From positions 8,306,227-8,370,226 of the forward strand of contig CM022671.1 in NCBI GenBank assembly GCA_012295275.1: a DNA stretch of 64,000 bases, written 5' to 3'. Below, one piece after another: positions 50,166 to 62,783 of the stretch. Position numbers and translations under genes: made by a program. Under the pieces are notes generated by a model that saw only the letters and a list, made by a program, of their open reading frames with translations, searched no databases and was not told where the DNA came from. Every line of letters begins with the position of its first letter. Within the stretch, counting starts at the first letter, position 1. The DNA is from Chrysomallon squamiferum. Taxonomy: Eukaryota > Mollusca > Gastropoda > Neomphalida > Peltospiridae.

Positions 50166-51352
50166 TTATATATTATATTATTTACCTTTTATATTTCCAT
50201 TGCATTTAAGAGAATAACTAAGGGTAACTATGTAATTAATGACTAAACATTTACATGCTATAAACACTTAGGTCAGTTAGTATTTGAAGGTCGTTTATAT
50301 TTTCGTAACTTCGTGATATGGTTCGTTAATAAAATGTAGTTTATTCCCTTCATATTATTATTATAAAAACGATAAGTACTTGGTATACTCATATAAATGT
50401 CTGTCCATCAAAAATAACCTAAGTGAAATAAAAAAGTTCAGTTCAAATATAATTACGTCTATTTTGTTTGATATATTTCGTACCTGACAGTGGTCTGGGC
50501 ATTTAAATGTCTGTGTCCATATAAGAGAAAAAACAGATAAATGACACTTTAATGATAGTTTACATCTATTGCTAATTTTATACCTTAAGCAGCTGTTGTT
50601 TTCCTTGTTTTAATTTGTGAATAAATTTAAAACAAATTATCTTTCGGAGCATAATAAATGAATGTTTACTGGAATGGATAGCCACACGCACCAGTCTTTA
50701 GCATCTAATATCACATTCTGACGGAGTATTTAGATTCTGATGATAGAACAGAAGCGTTTCAGAAACTGACCGTTCGTGTACGCTTGACGTGGACCTTGTT
50801 TTCAGCAAAGAAGTGTCTTTATGCAGCTAGTTAAGATAACAAATTAGATGAAGGTGGTTTTGTGAAATGATAACCGTTTTAAACAAATTTTGTTTGTGGG
50901 TCCTTTTGGCTGTTTGTTAGAATTAAATAATGAATCACGCACATAGATGTATGTTTTGAAGGAAGCTAAACATTTTTATAAAATCAGTAGGTCTATCTAC
51001 ACCACACACACACCTACACACATTAGATATCATCTGTTTGACAGCTGTTAATTCGTGAATAAAAAGCACGTGGATATGTTTAGTTTTTAGTGTTAATGCT
51101 GACATTCACTGGATCCATGTATTTACATACCAAGTTCAGTTATACTTAATTCGTCTAAAGGTCTCCTGATCAGAACGGTTATGAGGCTGTAACGGTCGCC
51201 ACAAATCCCCTCCAAAGTATTTCTTTCTTTGAATGAGAACGATCTCCTGTCTATAAAGGCCAGCGTTCACTATTTTTCATGGAAAATCGACAGCTGAACC
51301 TTCTATAACGGCCAGAGTATTTCAAAATTTTAACCGTTATACACACGTTTGA

Positions 51353-51486
<134 letters not shown>

Positions 51487-51659
51487 TGTATATTAATAAA
51501 ATAATATTTATATATGAAGAATCGAAGATAACAGGTTTAATACCTGTCACTGTAAGCTTACGGTCCTGAGAGAAGTGAGATTATTTTAGACAGTAAAAAT
51601 CAAACACTGACACATTTCCAAGGACAGTGAAGTTCACCTTGCGATGTGCATTATTGTGC

Positions 51660-51875
51660 ATCCACTTCTAATAACACGACTCATCTCTAACAATACCACC
51701 CACCACTAATAACACCTTACATCTCTCGTATAACAGCATCAACCCCTAATAAGACCCACCCACCTTTAATAAGATCATCCCCACTAATAGCACCACCCAC
51801 CACTAATAACAACACTACCCAGTTCTAATAACACCATCCACCCGCTAAAATTATCATCCACAGCAAATAAGACCA
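51660..51875. repeat. CACCCACCACTAATAACA minisatellite
   Basis: Units containing CACCACCCACCACTAATAAC or near variants (CACCCACCTTTAATAAGA, CATCCACCCGCTAAAATTAT) recur about nine times. It lies in intron 1 about 310 bp downstream of the first donor site. Confidence 0.8.
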
Positions 51876-52185
51876 TGCAACTTTCTATACATTTCTAGAA
51901 ATATTTACAATGACTAATATCAGCTGACATATATTTTATCGGATGATGATCTACCGTAATAACAAAAAAGGTCAACATAAGAATATGAAATATGAAACAA
52001 AAAGCCCGCGATTGTGAAGCTGTAATGAGAATATGTAATCCACTTTACGAACCTCTGGGACCTTTTCACAAAACATTAAAAAGGTCCATACATGAAATGC
52101 ATTCCAAAACATTCAAAAAGCTACGAGTTAAATAAATAAAATGTTAAATTTTGTTTTTTAATAATAATGAAAAAAAAACACTGAC

Positions 52186-52278
52186 CTGTGACGATACAAA
52201 ACCGGCCGGATTGTCATATCCAAATCCAGCGTTTTCGGGCCTGAATTCTTTAGTAACCCATCGCGTGCATCCGTCCAT
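52186..52278 (-). CDS. Rolling stone-like membrane protein, first coding exon (start)
   Basis: The ATG at 52278 opens 31 codons ending ...GFVSSQ at a CAG|GTCAG donor, and the downstream exon opens with W-P-x-N-P. The pattern W-x-x-x-E-F...P..F..SQ-W is the typical N-terminus of rolling stone family proteins. This fixes exon 1 across a 28 kb intron. In the upstream direction the same frame meets a TAG 16 codons before the ATG with no other Met, so the start is well defined. Joined exons (93+229+57+129+467 nt) give 975 nt, exactly 324 codons plus stop. The protein has six probable membrane helices and cytosolic-type tails; no signal peptide is seen. Confidence 0.9.
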
Positions 52279-52420
52279 CCTTTCTTCAACTTTCGCCTCA
52301 GTTTCTCCGACGATGGGAGGGCGACACTAGCAGACGACTGATATTGGCTGCGACAGCTCTCTGTCTGTCTGTCTCTCTGTCTCTCGCTCGCTCGCTCGCT
52401 CTCTCAATGTGTGTGTATTA
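52279..52420 (-). promoter_or_regulatory. 5' leader region of the rolling-stone-like gene
   Basis: The sequence immediately upstream of the start codon is less AT-rich than its surroundings and contains a CTGTCTGTCTCTCTGTCTCTCGCTCGCTCGCT pyrimidine-type microsatellite (52360-52405). No TATA box or other core element can be assigned with confidence, and the transcription start is not visible. Confidence 0.4.
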
Positions 52421-53989
52421 TAGCCTGTGTGTACCGGCTTGGGAGAAACAATTCCGAACCTAGTTGTTTCCCCAGCAGAGCATACAACACTGGATAAAAT
52501 CCAATACTGCTGGTATTATTCACGCATTGACCGTACGCTCCCAGCAATCGATATGCAGGAACAAATTATTATATCCAGAATCATTCAAATCTGAGAGAGT
52601 CGATTGTGTCACGTCTAGAAATTGTGTTAGTGTCTAATTCAATGAGTGAAAAAACCCCAAAACAGGTGGAGTTTTCGTCTTAATTAATGAACAAAATAGC
52701 GACTCAATTATTAAAACATAAACAGCGGCTGTTTGACATAGCAAATTGTTTCGAGTAGATGAAATCATTTGGAGACAATCATTAATACTGAAATAACAGA
52801 CAAATATTTGTTGTTGGTGGTTTTTTTTACAATCTAATTTAAAATGAAATAAAGAAACTTGAGTATCTGTCTAAACAGAACATAACACTGAAATGTCGTT
52901 TCTGGAGCGACAGATTCCAGGATCGATGCACCTAGGCCGACTCTGTGAGTTACGTAATACAAATCTTCCAACCAGAGTGCGCGTTTCGAAATAATTCCTC
53001 ATGCAACAGATGTCAATGTAAATGAATGAATTAATTAGTGAAGAAAAAACAAGAAGCGTATAAATGAATTACGTGCACAAATATAATATCTTTCCACTAG
53101 GTTTTATGAATAAATTAACGATGATACAGGAAGAATTAAGTAAAGAGAATATGACAGCGTAAGAAAGTTCATGTGCGCAGATTATTATATTCATTTCCCT
53201 TTTTTTTTTTTTTTTTTTAAATGTCTTGTTTAAACTTATCTTAATTTACACGGTAGGTATGTATTAACTGAAAACATTTTTCATCTTCCAAAGTATCATT
53301 TAATTATTAAATATGGACTAAACTTTGCTAATAAAAAAAAAAAAAAAAAAAAAGAAGATAAATTAAATTATATTAATATATGCCATGCGGGAACAATGTG
53401 GCTGTCACAACTATTCCGTTTTTGCTCGACAGCCAGTTAAACTCTCGTGACGTCACTTCGTTGATGGAAATAGTAAGCAAAATTACAAAGAAATAGACAC
53501 ATGCATTTTCTCGAAACAGTTTGTAAATGCAGTGAATTCAGAATGACTGTTCATTTATAAACAGCTTTTGGCACATTCAGCATGATTAGAATTATTTTTC
53601 TGTCACAGTAATACAATAAGTGCAGCAGCTGTTCAAATCCCAACCTACGACATGACGTCATTTTTGTCTGTTCACTCAATTACACAAACGCGATTACTTG
53701 TATATTTCCTCACTGAAATTATATCTAAACACACACAAAAAAATCGATTCTGATATATTTATTAAATAAATAATAATATTATTAATTTGAATTCATTCTG
53801 ATGTAATTTCGCATTGCATATTATTTTGCAGTATCGGTTTCGATTGAGCAGTACAGTAGAATTTACATGAACAAATTTAATATGTATGAACTAAGAATAA
53901 TTTAGTAAACTTTTTGTACTGAAACCAAGCTATGTCGTATTGTGTAACAGTTAGTAGCAGGGGACATAATTATATATTTGTCGCAAATA

Positions 53990-54006
53990 ATAAATAAATA
54001 AACAAA

Positions 54007-54050
<44 letters not shown>

Positions 54051-54057
54051 AATGTTA

Positions 54058-54098
<41 letters not shown>

Positions 54099-54102
54099 GT
54101 TA

Positions 54103-54137
<35 letters not shown>

Positions 54138-54150
54138 TATTATTATTTAG
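53990..54150. repeat. (AAAT)n followed by (TTA)n
   Basis: AAAT units (53990-54047) switch to ATT/TTA units (54056-54150) on the same strand, another A-to-T inverted simple repeat. Confidence 0.93.
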
Positions 54151-54382
54151 CCTGTAATTAAAACATATTAAAACATTCAGATATATATCATGCAAACCAA
54201 CAACCAGCTGATCATTACAGAACGTAATCTGCATTTCGGCTTTTCAGCTTCATAACAGTCGAATCATCTAAAATATTACAATATTTACATTTAGAACTCA
54301 CTACTAATTATTTTATTTTACTGTGAAAGTGACTCAAAGACAACGCCAAGGATCATGACTTTGATTTTACTAAATGCCGAGA

Positions 54383-54472
54383 TAAACTAAATATAATAAT
54401 TATATTATACATGTAAACTAAATATAATAATTATATTATACATGTAAACTAAATTAATAATTATATTATATT
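54383..54472. repeat. 36-bp unit in tandem, 2.5 copies
   Basis: AACTAAATATAATAATTATA followed by TTATACATGT occurs twice exactly, and a third copy is diverged. Confidence 0.85.
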
Positions 54473-56334
54473 ATGTAGTCATATTTACAAATTATAATTA
54501 CGCAGGCGGCCACGTAATATTAGGCAGAAAAATAAAAACTGTATCCCTTAAATATTTTATTATAAAGATTAATGTTTCTAAAATCCGTATTGTTGAAAAA
54601 TAAACATCACTAACTAAAAATAATGGAACAGATAATGAATCTCCTACTTGTATTATCTTGTTACACATTAAGCATTAATAATTAATAATTATATAAACAA
54701 AAAATAATGTCTTTCTCTTTGTCTACCTTTAATAAACTTTTAATAAATATTTCAGTAACCTCGGAATAATACGCTGAAATATAAAATTTATCACCAAATC
54801 CGCTAACACCCAGATATATGCATTGTTTTACATTTTCCAAATAAAGTTAAATTTTACATACTATGTTAGATGTCCTTTCTTTTATATTCTGAATGTAAAA
54901 TTTCTAAAATATTGTATATTTAGACTGAAATTGAATTTCATTACGTAACTGATAACTGTTCATATGAAACAGTTTCACATAACAAACGTATTCTGATCAC
55001 TCTGTTTATAATCACACACCTTGGAATTGTTTGGGATACCGTACCCCCCCCACCCCACGCATAATTACAGCTGTGCACATTAATTAAGAATAATTTAAAT
55101 AATTCATAATCAAGAGTATATATTACTTCTGTTATTCAGATGCATTTAATCCCTGTTATCTCTCACTGGAAAATATAAAAGAATAGGAAAACACAGCAGT
55201 AACAGAAAATACAACAGCAGTGAACAATGAACAACATAGTACAGTAAATAGATATCTTGAATTGAGCATTAATTTCCAAAAATATATTTTGTCGAGATAT
55301 TTTGTCGTTATTATTATTATTATTGTTTTATTATTGTTATTATTATTATTTTTTTTTTCATTTTATTTCATTTGAGACAGTTAAAATTATTTAAAATATT
55401 TTTAAAAAATAAACTGACATTGATGAATTTCTAATTTCATAATAGATCGTCAGATGTCTTTTGTTACTTTATATTTATTTATTTATTTTTTATTTGTTTA
55501 TTTGTTTATCTATGTGTGCATGAGTGCATGTGTTTGTTTTGTTTTGTTTGTTTGTTTATTTAGGTGTGCATGAGTGCATGTGTTTGTTTGTTTGTTTGTT
55601 TGTTTATTCTTTCTTTCGTTTATTATCTGGTTCCTAATTTTTAAATCAATATTCTGATTTTGTTTTCATACAGAAGCTGTTGTCTGGATTAGGAAATGAA
55701 GTAACGGTAGACTGATTCAAACCAAAAACAGGATGAAAATCTTTCTTTGTCTGTAGTTTTTTTTCCTAGATACGTTTTGCTTGAACTGATTTGACGTGAA
55801 ATATATATTTGTCTTGGCCTTGCAGTTTACTGTTGTTGTTGTTGTTGTTATTATTGTTATTATTATTGTTGTTATTGATATTGTTATTGTTGTTATTATT
55901 CACAGTGCATGCATGTTTGAGAATAGAGTACACACATTCATATAATCGGTTTAGTTAATTATAGAACTCTGTCTCTTTCTCTCTCTACTTTCGCTTTCTC
56001 TGTCTCTGTGTGTGTGTGTGTGTGTCTCTCTGTCTCCCTCTGTCTCTCAAAAACGTAATATACTTAACAAAAGAGCATACAATATACACAAAAGCAAAAA
56101 GTAACACCTTAAACTGATTGTTCTTTACCTAATTAATATAATTAAATAACAGCTGGTTAAAACGTATTTAACAAGAATACAAATAAGAATACATTATGAT
56201 TAATATAAGAACATAATTTCTATTCAGTTTAATTATTCTTGTTTAACTTATGTTTATTTAACTATTATATTATCATATTTTATTTAACAAGACTTTTTTA
56301 AATAAATAGATTATCAGATAAATAAAACAATAAA

Positions 56335-56452
56335 ATAATAAATAAATAAATAACAGATAAATAAATAAAAAAATAAATAAAAAAATAAATAAATAAATAA
56401 ATAAAAAAATAAATAAATAAATAAATAAAAAAATAAATAAATAAAAGAAATA
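56335..56452. repeat. (AAAT)n microsatellite
   Basis: AAAT units with regularly spaced AAAAAAT variants, about 118 bp. Minus-strand Phe/Leu/Tyr-rich frames are translations. Confidence 0.94.
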
Positions 56453-56860
56453 TAATAGTTTGAAAGAAAAAGTAATATATACATAAATAAAATATTCAAG
56501 AAATATGTGTATATGAGTCACTTATTTTTTCCCATTTTCATTTTATTGTTGTTGTTGTTGTTATTATTACATTTGTACGCGTCATTAAACATTTTTAATT
56601 TTAATAATTTTCAATTTTTTTTAAAATTGTTGTTTTTGTTGTTGTTGGTATTATTATCGTTACCTTTTTATTCGTTTTGTGTCGAAATGCACATTTTAAT
56701 TTCAATTACTGAATATTTAAATCAGAATAATTACAGTTTATTTATTTATTAATTTTTGTTTATACTGACGTATCGTTAATCCTCCTGCTGCTGCAGTAGT
56801 AGTAGTAGTAGTAGTTGTTGATATCATCATCATCATCATCATCATGCCTTCTTTTAATTC

Positions 56861-56891
<31 letters not shown>

Positions 56892-57724
56892 TGAACGTGA
56901 AAGGGCAGTAACTAAGAAGGAAATACGTTTGAGTGTTTGAAAAGAGTTATCTATCGTTTTTAGTGAATGCCATGTTTAAAAATGCAGTTAACACACAGAC
57001 ATACAAACTCATACTTAACGTTCACAGTTATAAAAGAATGCAAGAACAACAAAAAAAACAACAAAAAAAAAAAAAAAAATGCAAAACCAAAAATAAACAA
57101 CAAAAACAACAGTAATAATGAAATAAATATACAATAAAACAAACTGTGAGCACACGCTTTGAGTTTTTCTTAAACAGTTGCGATTTAGAACTTCAGTGTC
57201 AATATGGCGAACTGCTTTTACCCTATATTAAGATTTATCCTAACATTTTTAAAATATTAATTCTATTTACTTTGGTTATATGTATTTGTAGGAAGAGAAA
57301 ATAATAATAATAAAAAAAACAATAATAGTAATTTAAACAACAACAGTAACAGAAAATAATAACAGCAGCAACAACAATAATATTCATATTTTACAAATTA
57401 TTGCACGCTAAGAATGTTTTATAAAATTTAATATGATAAATAACAAAAGATTTCCCAGACGTTTCTATGAAATTACGTTTTCTGCATATCACATTAACAA
57501 ATGTGTAACTGTTACTCAAACGCCAGAATCAATCAAGATCACATTAACGAAATTAACCTCTAAGGGAGATAACTGTCGTTATCATGTATTTAAATAATTT
57601 CATTTAAAGTAAAAAAAAAAAAAAAAAAAAAATCAGAAATATCTATCAGCGAAAAAAAAAAAAAAATGAGATAAATAAATATTTGATGATGATGAAAAAC
57701 TAAATGATATTTTAATAATATATA

Positions 57725-57762
<38 letters not shown>

Positions 57763-57950
57763 CGAACAAAATATCGTTACATCGACTGCAGGAATATATA
57801 AGAATAAAGGAGAAAAATCCCTTCAAGACTGAGTAAAACAGAAATATTTTTAAATAGGATTTCACATCAAATTATTGAGGTAATATTAAGTTATTTTAAA
57901 ATCAGAGTCAGACTGCTTAAAAAAAAATCATAAATAATAATTCAGGACAA

Positions 57951-57951
<1 letters not shown>

Positions 57952-58014
<63 letters not shown>

Positions 58015-58250
58015 GCAACAACCACAATAACAACAACAATAATGATAATAATAAATAATAATAATTAATGATTAATAATTATAATCATAATAATAGAAAT
58101 TGTAATAATAATAAAATAATAGTACAAATAATAATAGCAATAGCAATAATAATAATAATAGTAATAATAATAATAGTAGTAGTAGTAATAATAAAAATAA
58201 TATAAAATAAAATAATAAATAATAATAATAATAAGAAGAAGAAGAAGAAT
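57952..58250. repeat. (AAT)n and mixed AAT/AAC/AGT/AAG blocks
   Basis: A perfect AAT array (57952-58012) followed by more than 200 bp of mixed trinucleotides, ending in (AAG)n at 58232-58246. Confidence 0.93.
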
Positions 58251-58607
58251 AATAAGAAGAATAATAATTAGTGTAAACATCTTGGAATTTGTTTCTTGTT
58301 TTGCTTCTCTTTGTTCACCTTCTTTTCTTCTTCTTCTTCTTTTTCTCCCCCCCCCCACCCTTTTTTTGTTTTAATGTTGGTGTAATTGTTGCTGCTGTGT
58401 TTACTTCTGTGGTATGTATTAAACAAACAAAACAAACAAAACAAAAAAAAAAAAAAAAAAAAAAAAAAACCTCTAAAACAAAAAGTCGTACATATATTTA
58501 ATACTTTGCTTCATGTTAAAACTTATGCTTGACAGAACTTTTTATTAATAACGATGAAGACAACAACACCGCCACCACCATCAACAAAAACAACAACAAT
58601 AAAAACA

Positions 58608-58613
<6 letters not shown>

Positions 58614-58645
<32 letters not shown>

Positions 58646-58690
58646 TATTATTATTATTATTATTATTATAAAAAAAAAAAAAAAAAATTA
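58614..58690. repeat. (AAT)n(ATT)n palindromic microsatellite with poly-A
   Basis: AAT units switch to ATT near 58645, then a poly-A of about 17. It is the same hairpin-forming arrangement as at 47.65 kb. Confidence 0.93.
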
Positions 58691-59403
58691 AACGAAAAAA
58701 AAAATTTAATAATAATCATCAGTACAAGTATGAATTGGAAAACACAACCGGTCTCCAACCAAAACCGGTTTCAGTTGACCATCCACACCTGTAACATAAA
58801 CAACCGCCGCAAAAAGGCTATAATTAGACTGGTGCAGACGTCACGGGATAACCACGCATGACTTGCCGTGTTTGTCGCTCGTGGATGAAAACAAGCCATC
58901 GATCACCGAAACACTGCAAAGAATGAACACGATGTGATGTGAACGTAAAAAAAGGGAGAAGCTGGAATGAGACTGAAGCTGTTTAACATCTTTTGGAGAC
59001 CAATTTTCGAACATACAGGTGAGAAAAATACGTCCAAAATGTCTCCTTCCCGTCGACCAATAGGTCGTTAGTATTAAACACAGGGGAAAAAAAAAATATA
59101 TATGTTTCACGCCTCAAGGATTAACTGGAACGACGCGTATCAACTGAACGTTGTTTTATATTTGGCGTTTCGTTGAGCACTTTTCGTTGTAACCTGTTTG
59201 CTGTCGAATGCTCAACTCCTCTGATTGCAGAAAACTGTCACACATATTTACTCGTACCGTTGCCTGGGAATAGGTAAGACTGTTAATGAATCGTGAAATT
59301 AATTATTTAGTCAGAAAGCTATTACTATTAGCAATTGATTTTCTCCTTCAAAGTTAATGCGATTTGTTGGTAATTTAAACAGTATTTTCTTGGTTTAGAC
59401 CCA

Positions 59404-59404
<1 letters not shown>

Positions 59405-59493
<89 letters not shown>

Positions 59494-59502
59494 CTCTCTA
59501 TC

Positions 59503-59553
<51 letters not shown>

Positions 59554-59562
59554 CTCTCTATC

Positions 59563-59621
<59 letters not shown>
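59405..59621. repeat. (CT)n array with exact 60-bp higher-order unit
   Basis: CT blocks at 59406-59488, 59506-59548 and 59566-59620 are separated by two identical linkers (CATTTCTCTCTATCCTA). Linker-to-linker spacing is exactly 60 bp, so a linker plus CT block was copied as one unit. Confidence 0.95.
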
Positions 59622-59623
<2 letters not shown>

Positions 59624-60096
59624 ACTTCATTCTCTACCTCTCTCTTCTTCTTCTTTCTCTCTCTGTACGTATTTATAAACCTCAGTGTAATATGATTTTA
59701 GATTTAAAATCGCATTAGTAACATTAGTAACAAAGGCTCTGTTATAATCATATAATGAAAAATAACGAAAATCCTCAAGAAATGTAACGGGTCAAATGGG
59801 TTTTCGTATGTATCGTTTTTTTTCTTTTTATTTTTAAATAATTCAAAAATGTTTAACCTTTATAACACGTTTCTCTAACAATTAAGCCCTATAAAAATAT
59901 ATTTAAAAAAAAAAAATTCCAACTGTCACACTGTTATTATGAAATTTAATTACTGACATCTACTAACCACTAATACACAAATATCTTTAGGTGTCAAAAA
60001 CCTGCACTTTATCAGTTTAAGCTGTTTATTGTGTGTGTGTAACGTATTAAAGAAACTGATATACATTATACGTTTATCGTAAGGAAAAAAAAAAGA

Positions 60097-60127
<31 letters not shown>

Positions 60128-60814
60128 TGAATTGCTTTGTATTAAGAGGATGACACAAACCAGAGATCTGAAATGTATACAAATAATGAACGTAATTGCT
60201 TTTCCTTAATCATTCTTTTGCGTTTTAAGAAGAGCTGCGTTTCTCTTTTAAGTTTGGTTTCAGCTCTGTAAACTCAGTTGACGTATGACTTTTTATGTTC
60301 CTTACATCAGCTGATTGTGAAAATAATCTCCTTTACCGTAAATAACACATGTACTTACGGCTTTGTAATGGTTGTTCTTCCCAAATCTGGATATTGTTGT
60401 GTTACTGATATTAGTAATGGCAGTTTCAATTCTTTTGATTCCACTGTTTGTGTACGCTTTTTTTTTACGTAATAATTAATTTTAATGAAATATCTGCAGA
60501 TTTCAAACTGAATAATTTACGTCAAAGAAATCTCTACGTTTGATACAGTTCATCATTGTCCTCTGTATTCAATTACTGTATCTTATTATTCTGCATTGTA
60601 CTTTAACGAGGCTGTCTGCAAAAATTAATGTAAGATCGTTATAAGTTAATAATCAAACAGCTTGAAGGGAATAACAAGATAGCTTGAAGGAAGTAATAAA
60701 ATATTTAGCATTGTTACGTGTCGTTTGCCAGGCTTCATGAAATTTTTATATTTATTTTACAGCCACTGATAGACAAAAAACTGAACAATTTCTCCTTCTT
60801 CTTTCTCTGTCGTT

Positions 60815-60905
60815 TGATCCGATTTAGCTTAGTGGTTAGAGTTATGGCTTGAGGCTCATTTTTGTCGCAGGACTGATTCTGTTTTGTCGTCCGCTGGTTT
60901 ATCAA
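60815..60905 (+). repeat. tRNA-derived SINE-like head
   Basis: GATTTAGCTTAGTGGTTAGA at 60821-60840 is an excellent tRNA A box with D-arm (TAGCTTAGTGGTTAGAG), followed after about 30 bp by a weak B box (CAGGACTGATTCTG at 60868). The loss of the B-box consensus argues against a functional tRNA gene. Confidence 0.55.
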
Positions 60906-61097
60906 AGCTTAGTTTCCTCTCTGTGGGAAGGTACATATGATATATACTTTATTGCTAAAAAGAATAGCCAATCACGCAGGAGTATCGGGTTTCTTGTATG
61001 ATTCTTGTAACATATAGAATCAGATTACAAATGAGTGCGCAGTTAAATAAAGCATTATTTCTTTCTGATTGTATTTTACTATTCTTTTTAATTTTTA

Positions 61098-61099
61098 AA

Positions 61100-61139
<40 letters not shown>

Positions 61140-61170
61140 ATTTTTTATTTTTTTATTATTATTTTTTTTA
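61098..61170. repeat. (ATT)n low complexity
   Basis: ATT array at about 61100-61137 followed by T-rich sequence. Confidence 0.92.
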
Positions 61171-62761
61171 ATGGAAAATGGGTAGGATAATGTAATAACT
61201 ATATCAGTTTTCTTAACAATTTAAAATCATATCTCTTATTTTTATGTGGGGAGGAACTGTAATGACTGTCAGAACAATTAATGAAAATAAAAAAAATAAA
61301 ATCAAGTCAATAAAGCAAAAAAAACAAAAACAAAAAATAAAATAAAAAAAATCGTCCGTCAACCAAAACAGTATGATTTTATTTCGAACAAAATGAATTA
61401 TCTGTATAACTTAATCTTAAAGTCTTCATTGTTACTAGTGAAACAGAGACCACAGTCAGTATGACGTACATTTCATAAATTTCATTAATTGGATCTCTCT
61501 AGGAAAATGTATTGGAAATTCCAAACTGAGGAACCAAAAAATGTATTTAAAACTGAATATATTCTATTTTAACGTTTCAAGTGTTTAATTATCATCAAAC
61601 GAAGATTGATCATTGAGATACACGACTGACTGTTGTCTCGAGGATTTCAAAGTTATCTTCATTTTACTCACCCTTTATATCTCGGCGATCTAAAGGAGAA
61701 TTTAATTTACTGAAAAAAAAAAAAAAAAAAATCTATTCGAAATGTCAGTAAAAACAATTCGAAAGTCTTCATTCAATTTTCGCTTATAAAGAACTGATGA
61801 TGGTTCCTTATAGCACAGTAGTCAACCACTGCTTAGAAAATTAATTTCAGTTATTAACTAATAGAAGAGCTAATTCAGAGTTCGCTATTCATGTATGAAA
61901 GTATTGATTTTCTTACTGTTATGAATTATTACAGTTTAACAGCATGACTTTAATCATAAATAGCGGTTAGTTAGTCAATCTGGTGAAATGTCTGGTCGGA
62001 CTATTACTTAATTAGACTCTATTCATTAAACCAATAACACTAACATGCTGCAGGTATTTACTTAACGTATTAATCTACAAAACAAATTCATTTACGTCTT
62101 CTCTGTTTAACGTGTATTATACATTCTGATGTATACACACATACGCACGCACGCGACCTTTCTGATTCAGGGTGATGTGGTATGACACATAGACGTTACT
62201 GATGAAGTTAATGCAGACGTACTTTGATTATGATATTGTGTATGCCAGTCTGTTCATCATACAGCTAACACGTTTTTCAACAAACTTGAAAGAGTTGTTT
62301 ATAATAATATATATGACATTTTTAAATGAATATTTTGTTTTGATATTTAATAAAAATAAAAATTATAAAATTTTAAATTTTAAAAAATCTCACGTTAAAC
62401 ATTTCTGACGCAATACTGTTGAATATAAATTATTGAAATTTAGCTAAAATATTAATGGATAGCCTCCATTTTGAGCAGTATCAGTAAAACATATTTATAT
62501 AATTTCTTAAATAGCATATACACTGTTTTAAAATTCCATAAATACTGATAAATGTCAAAGATTATTATATACTTTATTAAACATTTTCTCAATTTATTTA
62601 TTTATTTATTTACTTACGGTACAAATAGCTTCAATATCATGTTCTTTTAAATTTCTTATTTAATTTAAACCAAAGATCAAGTTCCCTTTTGCAGATTAAC
62701 AATAATGTACTAGTGATTTAGCCTATTATTTCGTAACCTTTCTGTGCATATATCTCAAAGC

Positions 62762-62783
62762 TTTGACTTTTTTCACTTTAAGA
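62762..62783 (+). promoter_or_regulatory. Probable 3' splice acceptor before the dispanin-like coding exon
   Basis: GACTTTTTTTCACTTTAAG ends at 62782, two bases before the ATG at 62784, and has a strong pyrimidine tract. It suggests that the 5' untranslated region is on an upstream exon and the whole coding sequence is in this one. No upstream exon could be identified. Confidence 0.5.

Larger units (their letters stand above)
52421..62700. other. Intergenic region between two divergent genes
   Basis: About 10 kb with no supported gene between the minus-strand rolling-stone-like gene and the plus-strand dispanin-like gene. It should contain both promoters and any untranslated 5' exon of the second gene. 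Repeats include poly-T at 53201-53218, (AAAT)n then (TTA)n at 53990-54150, a 36-bp triplicated unit at 54385-54470, TTTG units at 55490-55610, (AAAT)n at 56335-56450, poly-A runs, AAT arrays at 57952-58012 and 58614-58670, and CT arrays at 59406-59620. Open frames overlapping these are repeat translations. Confidence 0.6.
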
